Assembly: GCA_014650015.1 (NCBI GenBank)
Contig: BMUD01000003.1
Location: 248,001-312,000 of the forward strand
Direction of reading: 5' to 3'
From: Streptomyces griseoloalbus
Lineage (GTDB): Bacteria > Actinomycetota > Actinomycetes > Streptomycetales > Streptomycetaceae
Length of the DNA: 64,000 nt
Below are positions 1 to 8,746 of the stretch, piece after piece; positions within the stretch are counted from its first letter, which is position 1; each line of letters opens with the position of its first letter. A model generated the notes under the pieces. The model saw only the letters and a program-made list of their open reading frames with translations. It was not told the origin of the DNA and did no database searches. Made by a program: the position numbers and the translations under genes.

Positions 1-2567
1 GCGACGGCCTCCTCCTCGTGGCCCTGGCCGCGGTCCTTGATCTCCGCCTCCAGGGTGCCGAGCTCGTCCTCGCTCATATGGAAGCCCTTGATCCACTTCG
101 TGAGCTGCGGGTACTGCTCGGGGAACTTCTTGCTCGCGATGGTGCGGATCGTGTTGCCCTCGCCGAAGAGTTTCTCGGGGTCCTTCAGCTTGGTCAGCTC
201 GTACTCGCTGTACGCCCAGTGCGGCGACCACAGCGTGACGGCGATGGGCTCCTTCTTGGCGTAGGCGCGCTTGAGCTCGGCCAGCATCGCCGGCGTGGAA
301 CCGTCGACGACCTCGTACTCCTTGTCCAGGCCGTAGCCCGGCAGCACCTTGGTCTTGGCCAGGTTCATCTCACCGGTGCCCGGCTCGATGCCGATGATCC
401 GCCCGTCGAAGAGGTCCGCCTTGCCCTTGAGGTCCTCCAGGGACTTGACGTCCTTGACGTACGAGGGGACGGCGATCTCCAGCGAGGTCGGCTCGTACCA
501 GGTACCGAGGTCGGTGAGTCTGTCCTTGCTCTTGTCCCAGTAGTTCTTCTGCGCGTAGGGCAGCCAGGCGTCGAAGTTGAGGTCGAGATCCCCGGAGGCG
601 AGGCCGGTGTAGACCGGGCCGACGTCCATCTGCTTGAGGTTCAGCTTGTAGCCGCGCCGTTCCAGGACGTTCTTCCACAGGTAGGTGACGGCGATGTCCT
701 CGTCCCAGGGGAACCAGGCGATGTCCAGCGGCCGCTTCGCCTCGGCGGGGGCGGAGCCGGAGCCGGAGCCGACCGGGGCCAGCTCGTCGACGAGGCCGGG
801 GTTGTCCTTCAGCCAGGAGCGGACGGCGTCCTGCTGCCTGCCCTTCCCGGCCTTGTTGATCTCGGCCTCGAGGCCGGTGAGCTGCTTCTCGGTCATCGAG
901 AAGTCCTTCAGCCACTTCCCGACGGCGGGGTTCTCGCCGGCGAAGCCCTTGCGGGACAGCGTGTGCACGCCGTCGCCCTCGCCCCAGGTCCCCTTGGGGT
1001 CCTTCAGCTTCTTCAGGTCGTAGTCGCTGTACGCCCAGTGCGGCGACCAGAGCGTGACGACGACCGGTTCCTTCTTGCTGTAGGCCCGCTTGAGCTCGGC
1101 CAGCATCGCCGGCGTGGAGCTGTCGACGACCTTGTACTCCTTGTCCAGGCCGTACTCCTTGAGGACCTTGCTCTTGAGCAGGCCCATCATGCCGGCGCTG
1201 GACTCGATGCCGGTGATCTTCCCACCGAAGAGGTCCGCCTTGCCCTTCAGGTCCTCGAGGGAGTCGACGTCCTTCATGTACGCCGGGACGGTCAGCTCCA
1301 GCGACGTCTCGTCGTACCAGGCACCGAGGTCGTCGAGCTGCTTGCCGTACTTCTTCCAGTACGCCTCGTGGGTGGTGGGCAGCCAGGCGTCCGTCTGGAA
1401 GTCGATGTTGCCCTGCGCGAGGGCGGTGTAGAGCGGGCCGGCCTCGAACTGCTCGGCCTCGACCTCGAAGCCGCGCTGCTCCAGGATCTCCTTCCACAGG
1501 AAGGTGGAGGCGACGCCCTCGTCCCACGGGATGTAGCCGATGGTGATCTTCTTGCCGTTGCCCACGTTCTTGCCGTCGGCGGTGGTGCCGGAGCCGCCCG
1601 CGTCACCACCGAATATCCCCATGCCGCCCGCGACCAGGGCGAGGACGACGACGCCGATCACGGCGACCTGCGGGCGGGGCCGGTAGGACCAGATCTTCAG
1701 CCCCTGCGCGGCACGTGCCTTGGCGGCGGCGCGCCGGCCGAGCGGTGAGACCTGGGTGCCCAGGGCGCTGGTCATGCGGTCCAGGTAGATCGCCAGGATG
1801 ACGATGGCGATACCGGCCTCGGAGCCGAGACCGATGTTGAGCTGGCCGATGGACTCGATGACCGCGCCGCCGAGTCCGCCGGTGCCGACCATGCCGGCGA
1901 TCGCGGCCATGGACAGGCCGAGCATGATGACCTGGTTGACGCCCGCCATCACCGTGGGCAGCGCCAGCGGCAGCTGGACGCGCAGCAGGGTGTTGCGGGG
2001 GGTGGTGCCGAACGCCTCGGCGGCCTCGACCAGTTCCTTGTCGACCTGGCGGATGCCCAGCTCGGTCATGCGCACGCCCGGGGCGAGCGCGAAGATCAGG
2101 GTGGCGACGATGCCCGGGGCGGGACCGGTCCCGAAGAACAGGATGGCCGGGATGAGGTAGATCATCGCGGGCAGCGTCTGCATGAAGTCCAGGATCGGCC
2201 GGACGAATCCGCTGACCCGGTCCGAGCGGGCCGCCCAGATGCCCACCGGCACCGATATGACCAGCGCGATCACCGTGGCGACGATGACCAGCGCCAGCGT
2301 CACCATCGAGTCCTCCCACAGTTCGAGGGAGTCCAGGAAGGCGAATCCGGCGAAGGTGAGGACACCGGCGAAGGTGCCGCGCAGCCAGAAGGCGATCACC
2401 GCGAAGATGCCGGCGAGCAGCAGCGGCTCGGGGGCCTGGAGGACGGCGTTGACACCGTCGTAGGCGCCGGTGAAGACGGCCTTGAAGAAGTCGAACAGCC
2501 AGGTGACGTTGGCGAGCAGCCAGTCGACGGTGCTGTTGACCCAGTCGCCGAGCGGGATCCTAGGCAC
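1..2567 (-). CDS. Glycine betaine/proline-type ABC permease fused to two substrate-binding domains (C-terminus cut by window edge)
   Basis: An inner-membrane permease for compatible solutes carries its own binding proteins. From the GTG at 2567 the frame stays open to base 1, about 855 codons. Residues 1 to about 290 are a hydrophobic ProW/OpuAB permease domain whose EAA loop reads 'EAAEAFGTTPRNTL'. A further membrane segment at about 315-335 leads to an OpuAC-like binding domain (about 336-600) and then a second one (about 611 onward). Both domains repeat the motifs 'PWDE', 'DAWLP', 'STPAMLAELKRAY' and 'LWSPHWAYS', whose tryptophans suit quaternary-amine binding. The start overlaps the ATPase stop by 8 nt, so translation is probably coupled. 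The ligand is inferred from family only. Confidence 0.9.
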   Translation of the reverse strand, partial: MPRIPLGDWVNSTVDWLLANVTWLFDFFKAVFTGAYDGVNAVLQAPEPLLLAGIFAVIAFWLRGTFAGVLTFAGFAFLDSLELWEDSMVTLALVIVATVIALVISVPVGIWAARSDRVSGFVRPILDFMQTLPAMIYLIPAILFFGTGPAPGIVATLIFALAPGVRMTELGIRQVDKELVEAAEAFGTTPRNTLLRVQLPLALPTVMAGVNQVIMLGLSMAAIAGMVGTGGLGGAVIESIGQLNIGLGSEAGIAIVILAIYLDRMTSALGTQVSPLGRRAAAKARAAQGLKIWSYRPRPQVAVIGVVVLALVAGGMGIFGGDAGGSGTTADGKNVGNGKKITIGYIPWDEGVASTFLWKEILEQRGFEVEAEQFEAGPLYTALAQGNIDFQTDAWLPTTHEAYWKKYGKQLDDLGAWYDETSLELTVPAYMKDVDSLEDLKGKADLFGGKITGIESSAGMMGLLKSKVLKEYGLDKEYKVVDSSTPAMLAELKRAYSKKEPVVVTLWSPHWAYSDYDLKKLKDPKGTWGEGDGVHTLSRKGFAGENPAVGKWLKDFSMTEKQLTGLEAEINKAGKGRQQDAVRSWLKDNPGLVDELAPVGSGSGSAPAEAKRPLDIAWFPWDEDIAVTYLWKNVLERRGYKLNLKQMDVGPVYTGLASGDLDLNFDAWLPYAQKNYWDKSKDRLTDLGTWYEPTSLEIAVPSYVKDVKSLEDLKGKADLFDGRIIGIEPGTGEMNLAKTKVLPGYGLDKEYEVVDGSTPAMLAELKRAYAKKEPIAVTLWSPHWAYSEYELTKLKDPEKLFGEGNTIRTIASKKFPEQYPQLTKWIKGFHMSEDELGTLEAEIKDRGQGHEEEAV

Positions 2568-3651
2568 GGGCCATCACCTTCTCGCCGCCCTTGCCCCGCG
2601 GGGTGTCGCAGACGCCGGGGTCGGACTCCTCGTCACCGAGGAAGCCGACGAGGCGCTGCCGGGGCACGACGCCGACGAGTGCGCGCTCCTTGTCGAGCAC
2701 CGCCACCGGGTGCGGCACGCGGGCGCTGATCGCGCACAGGTCGGTGAACGGCGTGTCGGGTGTCGCGGTCTCGCAGCCGCAGTCGGCCTCGTCGCCGCGC
2801 ACCTCGCACTCCATCACCGCGCCGGCGGTGAGCACACGGGAGCGGTCGACGTCCTGGGTGAAGGAGGCGACGTAGTCGTTGGCGGGCCGGATCAGGATGT
2901 CCTGCGCGGTGCCGATCTGCACGATGCGGCCGTCGCGCATCACCGCGATGCGGTCGCCCAGGCGCATGGCCTCGTTGAGGTCGTGCGTGATGAAGACGAT
3001 GGTCTTCTTCAGGGTCTGCTGCAGTTCCAGCAGCTGGTCCTGCATGTCGCGGCGGATCAGCGGGTCGAGCGCGCTGAACGACTCGTCCATCAGCAGCAGG
3101 TCCGCGTCGGTGGCGAGCGCGCGGGCGAGACCGACGCGCTGCTGCATGCCGCCGGACAGCTCGTCGGGCCACGACTTCTCCCAGCCGGCCAGGCCGCACA
3201 GGGCGAGCGCCTCGTCGGCGCGGGCTTCGCGCTCGGCGCGGGGCACGCCCTGCACTTCGAGTCCGTACGCGGCGTTGTCACGAACGCTGCGGTGCGGGAA
3301 CAGCGCGAAGTGCTGGAAGACCATGCTGATCTTCTTGGAACGGACCTGGCGCAGTTCCCGGTCGGGCAGCGCGGTCAGGTCCTGACCGTCGAAGCGCACG
3401 TGTCCGGCGGTCGGCTCCAGCAGGCCGTTCAGCATCCGCAGCAAGGTGGACTTGCCCGAGCCCGAGAGGCCCATGACGACGAAGATCTCGCCCGGCTCCA
3501 CGGTGAAGGAGGCGTCGATGACGGCGGCTGTGATGCCGTCGGCGCGCAGCTCCTCCCGGTCCGCTTTCTTGTGGCGCAGTCGTTCGACCGCCTGGTCCGG
3601 TCGTCTGCCGAACACCTTGTACAGATGCTCGGCCTCAAGCCTGGATGACAC
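2560..3651 (-). CDS. Glycine betaine/proline-type ABC transporter ATP-binding protein
   Basis: A cytoplasmic ATPase of 363 residues that powers the permease-receptor fusion encoded next. It has Walker A 'GLSGSGKST', signature 'LSGGMQQRVGLARAL', Walker B 'LLMDESFSALDP' and the switch histidine in 'ITHDLNEAM', as in ProV/OpuAA. After the nucleotide domain about 80 residues include a CBS-like stretch near 'HPVAVLDKERALVGVV', the part of this family linked to osmotic sensing. The GTG at 3651 is preferred over longer starts because 'gaggt' lies just upstream and the protein then begins at the usual point before the YKVFG strand. The extension upstream of it is low-complexity. The two genes form an operon read leftward. 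Confidence 0.92.
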   Translation of the reverse strand: MSSRLEAEHLYKVFGRRPDQAVERLRHKKADREELRADGITAAVIDASFTVEPGEIFVVMGLSGSGKSTLLRMLNGLLEPTAGHVRFDGQDLTALPDRELRQVRSKKISMVFQHFALFPHRSVRDNAAYGLEVQGVPRAEREARADEALALCGLAGWEKSWPDELSGGMQQRVGLARALATDADLLLMDESFSALDPLIRRDMQDQLLELQQTLKKTIVFITHDLNEAMRLGDRIAVMRDGRIVQIGTAQDILIRPANDYVASFTQDVDRSRVLTAGAVMECEVRGDEADCGCETATPDTPFTDLCAISARVPHPVAVLDKERALVGVVPRQRLVGFLGDEESDPGVCDTPRGKGGEKVMARA

Positions 3652-3817
3652 GCGTACCTCTTGTCTCGACGGCAAATGACGGAAGCGACGCCCGGCGGAC
3701 GGCTCACGCGGTCCAAAACAGGTTGAATCTGTAACCGGCATCGCTCCGGGGCCGCGCCTCCCCGCTTTCGCACGGAGCAAACGTGTTGGTGTGATGCCTC
3801 ACAGCGTGGGCGCGTTA

Positions 3818-3831
3818 CGCAACTCGTTGCG
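3818..3831. promoter_or_regulatory. Inverted repeat upstream of the betaine transporter operon
   Basis: The sequence cgcaactcgttgcg is a perfect 6-bp inverted repeat with a 2-bp centre. It lies about 165 bp upstream of the ATPase start and 75-90 bp upstream of the divergent exonuclease gene. Its symmetry and its place in a divergent intergenic region suit an operator, but no regulator gene is adjacent and I do not recognise the motif. Confidence 0.3.
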
Positions 3832-3905
3832 CATCACGCGCCGGGTCCTTTTCTTCGGGGCACGGGTCTCTTTCCTTCGGGGCACTGTCGGTGGCGTGCG
3901 GCATG

Positions 3906-4835
3906 ATGCGGGACGTGACCGGACGACTGATGCTCCTCGACACCGCCTCCCTGTACTTCCGCGCCTACTTCGGCGTCCCGGAGTCCGTCAGGGCCCCGGA
4001 CGGCACACCGGTGAACGCCGTGCGCGGACTGCTCGACTTCATCGACCGCCTGGTCAAGGACCACCGCCCGGACCACCTGGTGGCCTGTATGGACGCCGAC
4101 TGGCGCCCGCACTGGCGGGTGGAGCTGATCCCCTCCTACAAGGCACACCGCGTCGCCGAGGAACACCCGGCGGGCCCGGACGAGGAGGAGGTGCCCGACA
4201 CGCTGTCGCCGCAGGTCCCGGTCATCGAGGCGGTGCTCGACGCGGTGGGCATCGCCCGCGTGGGGGTCGCCGGGTACGAGGCGGACGACGTGATCGGCAC
4301 GTTCACCGCCCGGGCGACCGGACCGGTCGACATCGTCACCGGCGACCGCGACCTGTACCAGTTGGTGGACGACGCGCGCGGGGTGCGGGTGCTGTATCCG
4401 CTGAAGGGCGTCGCCACGCTCCAGGTCACCGACGAGGCGGCGCTGCGCGAGAAGTATGGGGTGGACGGCAGGGGGTACGCGGATCTGGCGCTGCTGCGCG
4501 GTGATCCGAGCGACGGCCTGCCGGGTGTGCCCGGCATCGGGGAGAAGACGGCGGCCAAACTGCTCGCCGAGTTCGGCGATCTGGCCGGGATCCTGGCGGC
4601 CGTGGACGACCGGCAGGCCAGGCTCACACCGTCGCAGCGCAAGCGCCTGGATCTGGCGCGGCCGTACCTCGCGGTCGCCCCCAAGGTCGTCCGGGTCGCG
4701 GACGACGTCCCGCTCCCGGACGTCGACACGGCGCTGCCGCGCACGCCGCGCGACCCCGCGGCGGTGGAGTCCCTGGCCGCCCGCTGGGGCCTGGGCGGCT
4801 CGCTGCAGCGCCTGCTGACGACCCTCACGGCGTGA
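3906..4835 (+). CDS. 5'-3' exonuclease, PolI N-terminal-domain-like
   Basis: A stand-alone 309-residue nuclease of the FEN/PolI 5'-exonuclease family, expected to remove 5' flaps or RNA primers. Metal-binding acidic clusters are visible in order: 'LLDTASLYFRAYF', 'ACMDADWRP', 'YEADDVIGT', 'VTGDRDLYQLV' and 'LRGDPSDGLPGVPGIGEKTA'. The last also holds the helix-3-turn-helix DNA-binding hairpin. No polymerase domain follows. Start choice is uncertain: GTG 3891, ATG 3903, ATG 3906 and GTG 3915 are all in frame and none has a strong ribosome site. In Mycobacterium a similar exonuclease lies near helY; here helY is 7 kb away. Confidence 0.88.
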   Translation: MRDVTGRLMLLDTASLYFRAYFGVPESVRAPDGTPVNAVRGLLDFIDRLVKDHRPDHLVACMDADWRPHWRVELIPSYKAHRVAEEHPAGPDEEEVPDTLSPQVPVIEAVLDAVGIARVGVAGYEADDVIGTFTARATGPVDIVTGDRDLYQLVDDARGVRVLYPLKGVATLQVTDEAALREKYGVDGRGYADLALLRGDPSDGLPGVPGIGEKTAAKLLAEFGDLAGILAAVDDRQARLTPSQRKRLDLARPYLAVAPKVVRVADDVPLPDVDTALPRTPRDPAAVESLAARWGLGGSLQRLLTTLTA

Positions 4836-4903
4836 GCCGCACACCGTGCCGAACCGAACGGCCCGTTCTCCGATGAGGCGTCGGCCGAGATCGAGGTGCT
4901 AAC

Positions 4904-4917
4904 TTAGGTAAACCTAA
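4904..4917. promoter_or_regulatory. Iron box (DmdR/IdeR-type operator)
   Basis: ttaggtaaacctaa is a perfect 6-bp inverted repeat around AA, 24 bp before the start of a siderophore-interacting protein. It matches the TTAGGT/ACCTAA half-sites of DtxR-family iron boxes. Repression by iron-loaded DmdR1 is the expected consequence. Confidence 0.8.
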
Positions 4918-4940
4918 CTGTGACAGCTGGGAGGCCCCTC

Positions 4941-5786
4941 ATGGCAGAGCGACCGGGACGCTCACCGCGCACGCCGCACACCGCCGAGGTCGTCCGCACC
5001 GAGCGGCTGACCCCGCACATGCAGCGCGTGGTGCTCGGTGGCGAGGGCCTCGCCGGCCTCGTCGCGGACACCTGCACCGACCACTACGTCAAGCTGCTGT
5101 TCCCGGCCGCGGGGGTGACCTACCCGGAGCCCTTCGACCTGCAGCGCATCCGCGAGGAGTTCCCGCGCGAGCAGTGGCCGGTGACGCGGACCTACACCGT
5201 GCGCCAGTGGGACGCCGAGCACCGGGAACTGACCCTGGACTTCGTGATCCACGGCGACGAGGGCCTGGCCGGTCCCTGGGCGGCGAGCGTCCGGCCCGGC
5301 GAGATCGTGCGGTTCCTGGGCCCCGGCGGCGCCTACGCCCCGGACCCGTCCGCCGACTGGCATCTGCTCGTCGGCGACGAGAGCGCGCTGCCCGCGATCG
5401 CCCGCTCCCTGGAGGCACTGCCGCGCCGCTCCAGGGCGTACGCCTTCGTGGAGATCGCCGGCCCCGAGGAGGAGCAGAAGATCGACTCCGACGTGGAGGT
5501 CCGCTGGCTGCACCGCGGCGGGCGCCCCGTCGGCGAGGCGCTGGTGGAGGCCGTCCGCGCGCTCGACTTCCCCGAGGGCCGGGTGCATGCCTTCGTCCAC
5601 GGCGAGGCCCACTTCGTGAAGGAGCTGCGCCGACTGCTGCGGGTGGAGCGCGGCATCGCGCGCGAGGACCTGTCGATCTCCGGCTACTGGCGGCTCGGCC
5701 ACAACGAGGACGGCTGGCAGGCCTCCAAGCGCGAGTGGAACGCCCGCATCGAGGCCGAGCAGGAGGACGTGCGGGCCTCCGCCTGA
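4941..5786 (+). CDS. Siderophore-interacting protein (FAD-dependent ferric-siderophore reductase family)
   Basis: A cytosolic flavoprotein of 281 residues, likely releasing iron from imported ferric siderophores using NAD(P)H. The N-terminal FAD-binding barrel has 'TRTYTVR', which contacts the flavin, and 'DFVIHGDEGLAGPWA'. The C-terminal SIP domain has 'LVGDESALPAIARSLE' and ends with 'SGYWRLGHNEDGW', typical of ViuB/YqjH-like proteins. The ATG at 4941 follows 'gggaggcccctc', a good ribosome site. An iron box sits just upstream, so the gene should be induced under iron limitation. It appears monocistronic or co-read with the small gene after it. Confidence 0.93.
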   Translation: MAERPGRSPRTPHTAEVVRTERLTPHMQRVVLGGEGLAGLVADTCTDHYVKLLFPAAGVTYPEPFDLQRIREEFPREQWPVTRTYTVRQWDAEHRELTLDFVIHGDEGLAGPWAASVRPGEIVRFLGPGGAYAPDPSADWHLLVGDESALPAIARSLEALPRRSRAYAFVEIAGPEEEQKIDSDVEVRWLHRGGRPVGEALVEAVRALDFPEGRVHAFVHGEAHFVKELRRLLRVERGIAREDLSISGYWRLGHNEDGWQASKREWNARIEAEQEDVRASA

Positions 5787-5887
5787 CCTCGTCCGAGGCG
5801 CCGACCGGGTGAACCAGGGCCCGCCACCCCGGCCCGGTCGGCGTGGCGAGCCGCCGACGGCGTGCGGCTGCCGCAGGATCCGGGCGC

Positions 5888-6184
5888 GTGGCACACACCT
5901 TCGACGAGCTCGTGGCCAAGCAGCGCGCGGCGGACGAGGCTCACGCCCGGGTACGCCGGCTGCGGGACGCCTACGGTCCTCCCACCCGGACCAAGTGGAG
6001 CGGTCGCCAGACCGCGACCTGGGAGACCGCCTGGCGGGCCTGGCGCGACCTCGCCCGCGACGTCCGGATCGCGGTGACCGAATACGCGCGAGCCGAGGCC
6101 GTGCCACGCCAGGAGGTCGAGGCCCGGCTGAAACGGGCGGCCGGCCACGAGAACCCGCCCGGTACGGCCGCTCCGGACGCGTAG
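5888..6184 (+). CDS. Small hypothetical protein, charged and probably helical
   Basis: A 98-residue frame starting at GTG 5888 after 'aggatc'. The product is rich in Arg, Ala and Glu and looks helical throughout, for example 'LVAKQRAADEAHARVRRL' and 'RAEAVPRQEVEARLKRAAG'. It contains no cysteine motif, signal peptide or membrane segment. Codon use has the strong third-position GC of neighbouring genes. It lies 100 bp after the siderophore-interacting gene and 37 bp before the pseudouridine synthase, all on the same strand. I do not recognise the family. Confidence 0.65.
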   Translation: MAHTFDELVAKQRAADEAHARVRRLRDAYGPPTRTKWSGRQTATWETAWRAWRDLARDVRIAVTEYARAEAVPRQEVEARLKRAAGHENPPGTAAPDA

Positions 6185-6221
6185 CACCGGTCTCGCGGCC
6201 CGCCTCATACCCTTGCTCGCT

Positions 6222-7172
6222 GTGAGACGCAGACGCCCGATCCCGCCCGCTCCCCTGCCGCAGCGCGAGGGGGTGGACCCGGTGCGGGTGCGGCTGCCCG
6301 CCGGGGGTCAGTGGGCCACGGTGCGGGACCATCTGGTGCAGCGGCTGTCGGCCGGGGCCGGTGTCGTCGACGGGATGTTCGCCGCGGGGCTGATCGTCGG
6401 GGCGGACGGGCGGGCCGTACCGGCGGACACGCCGTACGCACCCGGCCTGTTCCTGTGGTTCCACCGGGAGCCGGCCGCGGAGGTGCCGGTGCCCTTCCCG
6501 CTGGAGGTCGTCCACCGGGACGAGCACATCGTCGTCGTCGACAAGCCCCACTTCCTGGCCACCACCCCGCGCGGCAGCCACGTCACCCAGACCGCGCTGG
6601 CCCGGCTGCGCCGTGAGCTGGGCGTCCCGGAGCTGGGCGCCGCCCACCGCCTCGACCGGCTCACCGCGGGCCTGGTGCTGTTCACGGTCCGGCCCGAGGA
6701 GCGGGGCGCGTACCAGACGCTGTTCCGCGACCGGCTGGTGCGCAAGGAGTACGAGGCCGTCGCCCCGTACGACCCGGCGCTGGAGCTGCCCCGGACCGTC
6801 CGCAGCCGGATCGTGAAAGAGCGCGGGGTGCTGACCGCCCGGGAGGTCGAGGGCGAGCCGAACGCGCTGACCCGCGTGGAACTCGTCGCCCACCGGCCGG
6901 ACGGCCTCGGCCGCTACCGGCTGGTGCCCGGTACCGGGCAGACCCACCAGCTGCGGGTCCACATGAACGCCCTCGGTGTGCCGATCCTCGGTGATCCGCT
7001 GTACCCCGAGGTGACCGGCCCCGTCCCGGCCGGTGACTTCCGGCGCCCGCTGCAACTGCTGGCCCGGACGCTGGAGTTCACCGACCCGGTGACGGGCGTG
7101 GAGCACCGGTTCGCCAGCGGCCGGGTGCTCGCGGCCTGGACCTCGTACGAGGCGTGGGCCGCCGGTCAGTAA
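6222..7172 (+). CDS. RluA-family pseudouridine synthase
   Basis: A 316-residue enzyme isomerising uridine to pseudouridine in RNA. The catalytic motif 'AAHRLDRLTAGLVLF' contains the RLD aspartate. Other family blocks are 'VVVDKPHFLATTP', 'KEYEAV' and 'GQTHQLRVHMNALGVPILGDPLYP'. The N-terminal 90 residues are unlike the S4 domain of RluD and resemble the shorter type found in actinobacteria, so the target (rRNA or tRNA) cannot be named. GTG 6222 is chosen over TTG 6213. The last bases overlap the 3' end of the convergent P450 gene by 7 bp. Confidence 0.88.
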   Translation: MRRRRPIPPAPLPQREGVDPVRVRLPAGGQWATVRDHLVQRLSAGAGVVDGMFAAGLIVGADGRAVPADTPYAPGLFLWFHREPAAEVPVPFPLEVVHRDEHIVVVDKPHFLATTPRGSHVTQTALARLRRELGVPELGAAHRLDRLTAGLVLFTVRPEERGAYQTLFRDRLVRKEYEAVAPYDPALELPRTVRSRIVKERGVLTAREVEGEPNALTRVELVAHRPDGLGRYRLVPGTGQTHQLRVHMNALGVPILGDPLYPEVTGPVPAGDFRRPLQLLARTLEFTDPVTGVEHRFASGRVLAAWTSYEAWAAGQ

Positions 7173-8689
7173 CCGCGCCACCAGCGCAGGAAGCGCTGCC
7201 AGGCGTTCCGCGGCGGGACCGGTTCCGCCACCGTCGGGGGCGGCGGCACCGGAAGGGGCTGCGCGGCGGGCGGCTCGAAGCGCGGCGCGGGCGACACCGG
7301 GGGCGCGGGGTCCGGCACGGTCCCCGGCCGGGCGGCGCCGATGTGCCAGTCCTGCTGCGGCGCCGCATCGTTCTCGTGGCTCGGCCGCTGCATCACGTCC
7401 TGCGGCGGCCGGGGGGTGAAGTGGACGGGCAGCTCCACGAGGTGCCGTGAGGCGATGGACTCGGTGTAGTACAGATCGTCCTCGTGGATGCTCAGTTCGA
7501 CGTCGGGCAGCCGCATGAGCAGCGCGTCGACGCCGACTTCGGCGATGACGCGGCCGATGTCCTGACCCGGGCACTCGTGCGGGCCGCCGCCGAAGGCGAG
7601 GTGTGAGCGGTTGCCCTGCATGTCGGCGGTTGGGTCGGGGCGTACGCGTGGATCGACGTTGGCCGGCGCGGGCGCGAACAGCAGTCCGTCGCCCTTGCGG
7701 ATGCGCTGTCCGCCGAGCTCCGTGTCCTGCTTGGCGAAGTAGCCGAGGATGGTGCTGAACGGCGGCTCGTCCCAGAGCAGTTGCTCGACCGCCTCCGGCA
7801 CGGTCATCTGGCCGCCGTTGAGCTGGGCGCGGAAGCGCGGGTCGATCAGCACCTGGCGCAGCACGTTGGAGAGGAGATTGGCGATGGTCTCGTAGGCGGC
7901 GATGAGCACCAGCCTGAGGTGTTCCCTGACCTCCTCGTCGGTCAGTCCGGCCGGGTGGGTGACGAGGTGGCTGGCGAAGTCGTTCAACGGCTCCGCGCGG
8001 CGGCGGGCGGTGAGGCGGCCCAGGATCTCGACGATGTACGCGTTGCTGGCGATGGCGGTCTCGGTGCCCTTGATCATGTCGCGGGCGGCCTCGACGATCC
8101 GGTCGTTGTACTCGTCGGGCATGCCGAGGATCTGGCACATCACGGCCATCGGCAGATGCTCGGCGTACTGGCCGACGAGGTCGGCCTCGCCGTCCTCGCA
8201 GAACCCGTTGACGACGCGTTGGACGCTGCGGTTGATGTGCCGGCGCAGCGTGCGGAAGTCGATGGTCGCCACGGCGGCGTCGATGGCGCCGCGCAACCGC
8301 TTGTGCTCGTCGCCCTCGGCGAAGGCGCAGATCGGCTGCCAGGCGATGTGCGGCATCAGCGGGTGGTCGGGCTTGACCATGCCCTCCCTGAGCGGGGACC
8401 AGATGCGGGTGTCGCGACCGTACTGCCCGGGGGTGCGCAGCATCTGCTGGCTCTCGGCGTGGCCGAGGACCACCCACACCGGCACGTCGTCGTGGAGCAG
8501 CGCGGGCGCCACCGCGCCGTGTTCGGCCCGCAGCTTCTCGTACAGCTTCTTCAGGTCGTCCGACTCGTGCAGCCGGCTCAGCCCTCCGGGGCCCAGGCCG
8601 TGCGCGGGGCAGCCGGGGGGCGGACCGGGCCGGAGGCCGTCCGTTCCGGTCGGGGTGTCTCCCGTCAGGGAGTGGGATTCAGGCGTCAC
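7166..8689 (-). CDS. rarE: Conservon cytochrome P450 (RarE/CvnE type) with altered K-helix
   Basis: A 507-residue P450 closing the conservon operon. The haem loop is intact: 'FGGGPHECPGQD' with ligand Cys373. The I-helix has 'AAYETIANLL' with Thr268. The K-helix, normally ExxR, reads 'VEQLLWDE' (Gln303 and Trp306 in place of Glu and Arg). Loss of ExxR is known for the Streptomyces CYP157 family, whose members also sit in conservons. About 95 residues after the P450 fold are Pro-rich and end 'FLRWWRGY', an unusual tail. The substrate is unknown. The start is GTG 8689, 57 bp after the GTPase gene. In S. coelicolor the rar locus influences aerial development. Confidence 0.9.
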   Translation of the reverse strand: MTPESHSLTGDTPTGTDGLRPGPPPGCPAHGLGPGGLSRLHESDDLKKLYEKLRAEHGAVAPALLHDDVPVWVVLGHAESQQMLRTPGQYGRDTRIWSPLREGMVKPDHPLMPHIAWQPICAFAEGDEHKRLRGAIDAAVATIDFRTLRRHINRSVQRVVNGFCEDGEADLVGQYAEHLPMAVMCQILGMPDEYNDRIVEAARDMIKGTETAIASNAYIVEILGRLTARRRAEPLNDFASHLVTHPAGLTDEEVREHLRLVLIAAYETIANLLSNVLRQVLIDPRFRAQLNGGQMTVPEAVEQLLWDEPPFSTILGYFAKQDTELGGQRIRKGDGLLFAPAPANVDPRVRPDPTADMQGNRSHLAFGGGPHECPGQDIGRVIAEVGVDALLMRLPDVELSIHEDDLYYTESIASRHLVELPVHFTPRPPQDVMQRPSHENDAAPQQDWHIGAARPGTVPDPAPPVSPAPRFEPPAAQPLPVPPPPTVAEPVPPRNAWQRFLRWWRGY

Positions 8690-8746
8690 AGTGGTCGCTC
8701 CGAAAAGGGAAGGCAGCGGTCTGGGGAACGGGACGGATCCCGTGGA

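Noticed and set aside
4962-8477. A 1171-codon open frame on the minus strand
   Set aside because: It runs antisense to the siderophore, pseudouridine synthase and P450 genes, and its translation is low-complexity Arg/Pro/Gly-rich. It is a base-composition artefact.
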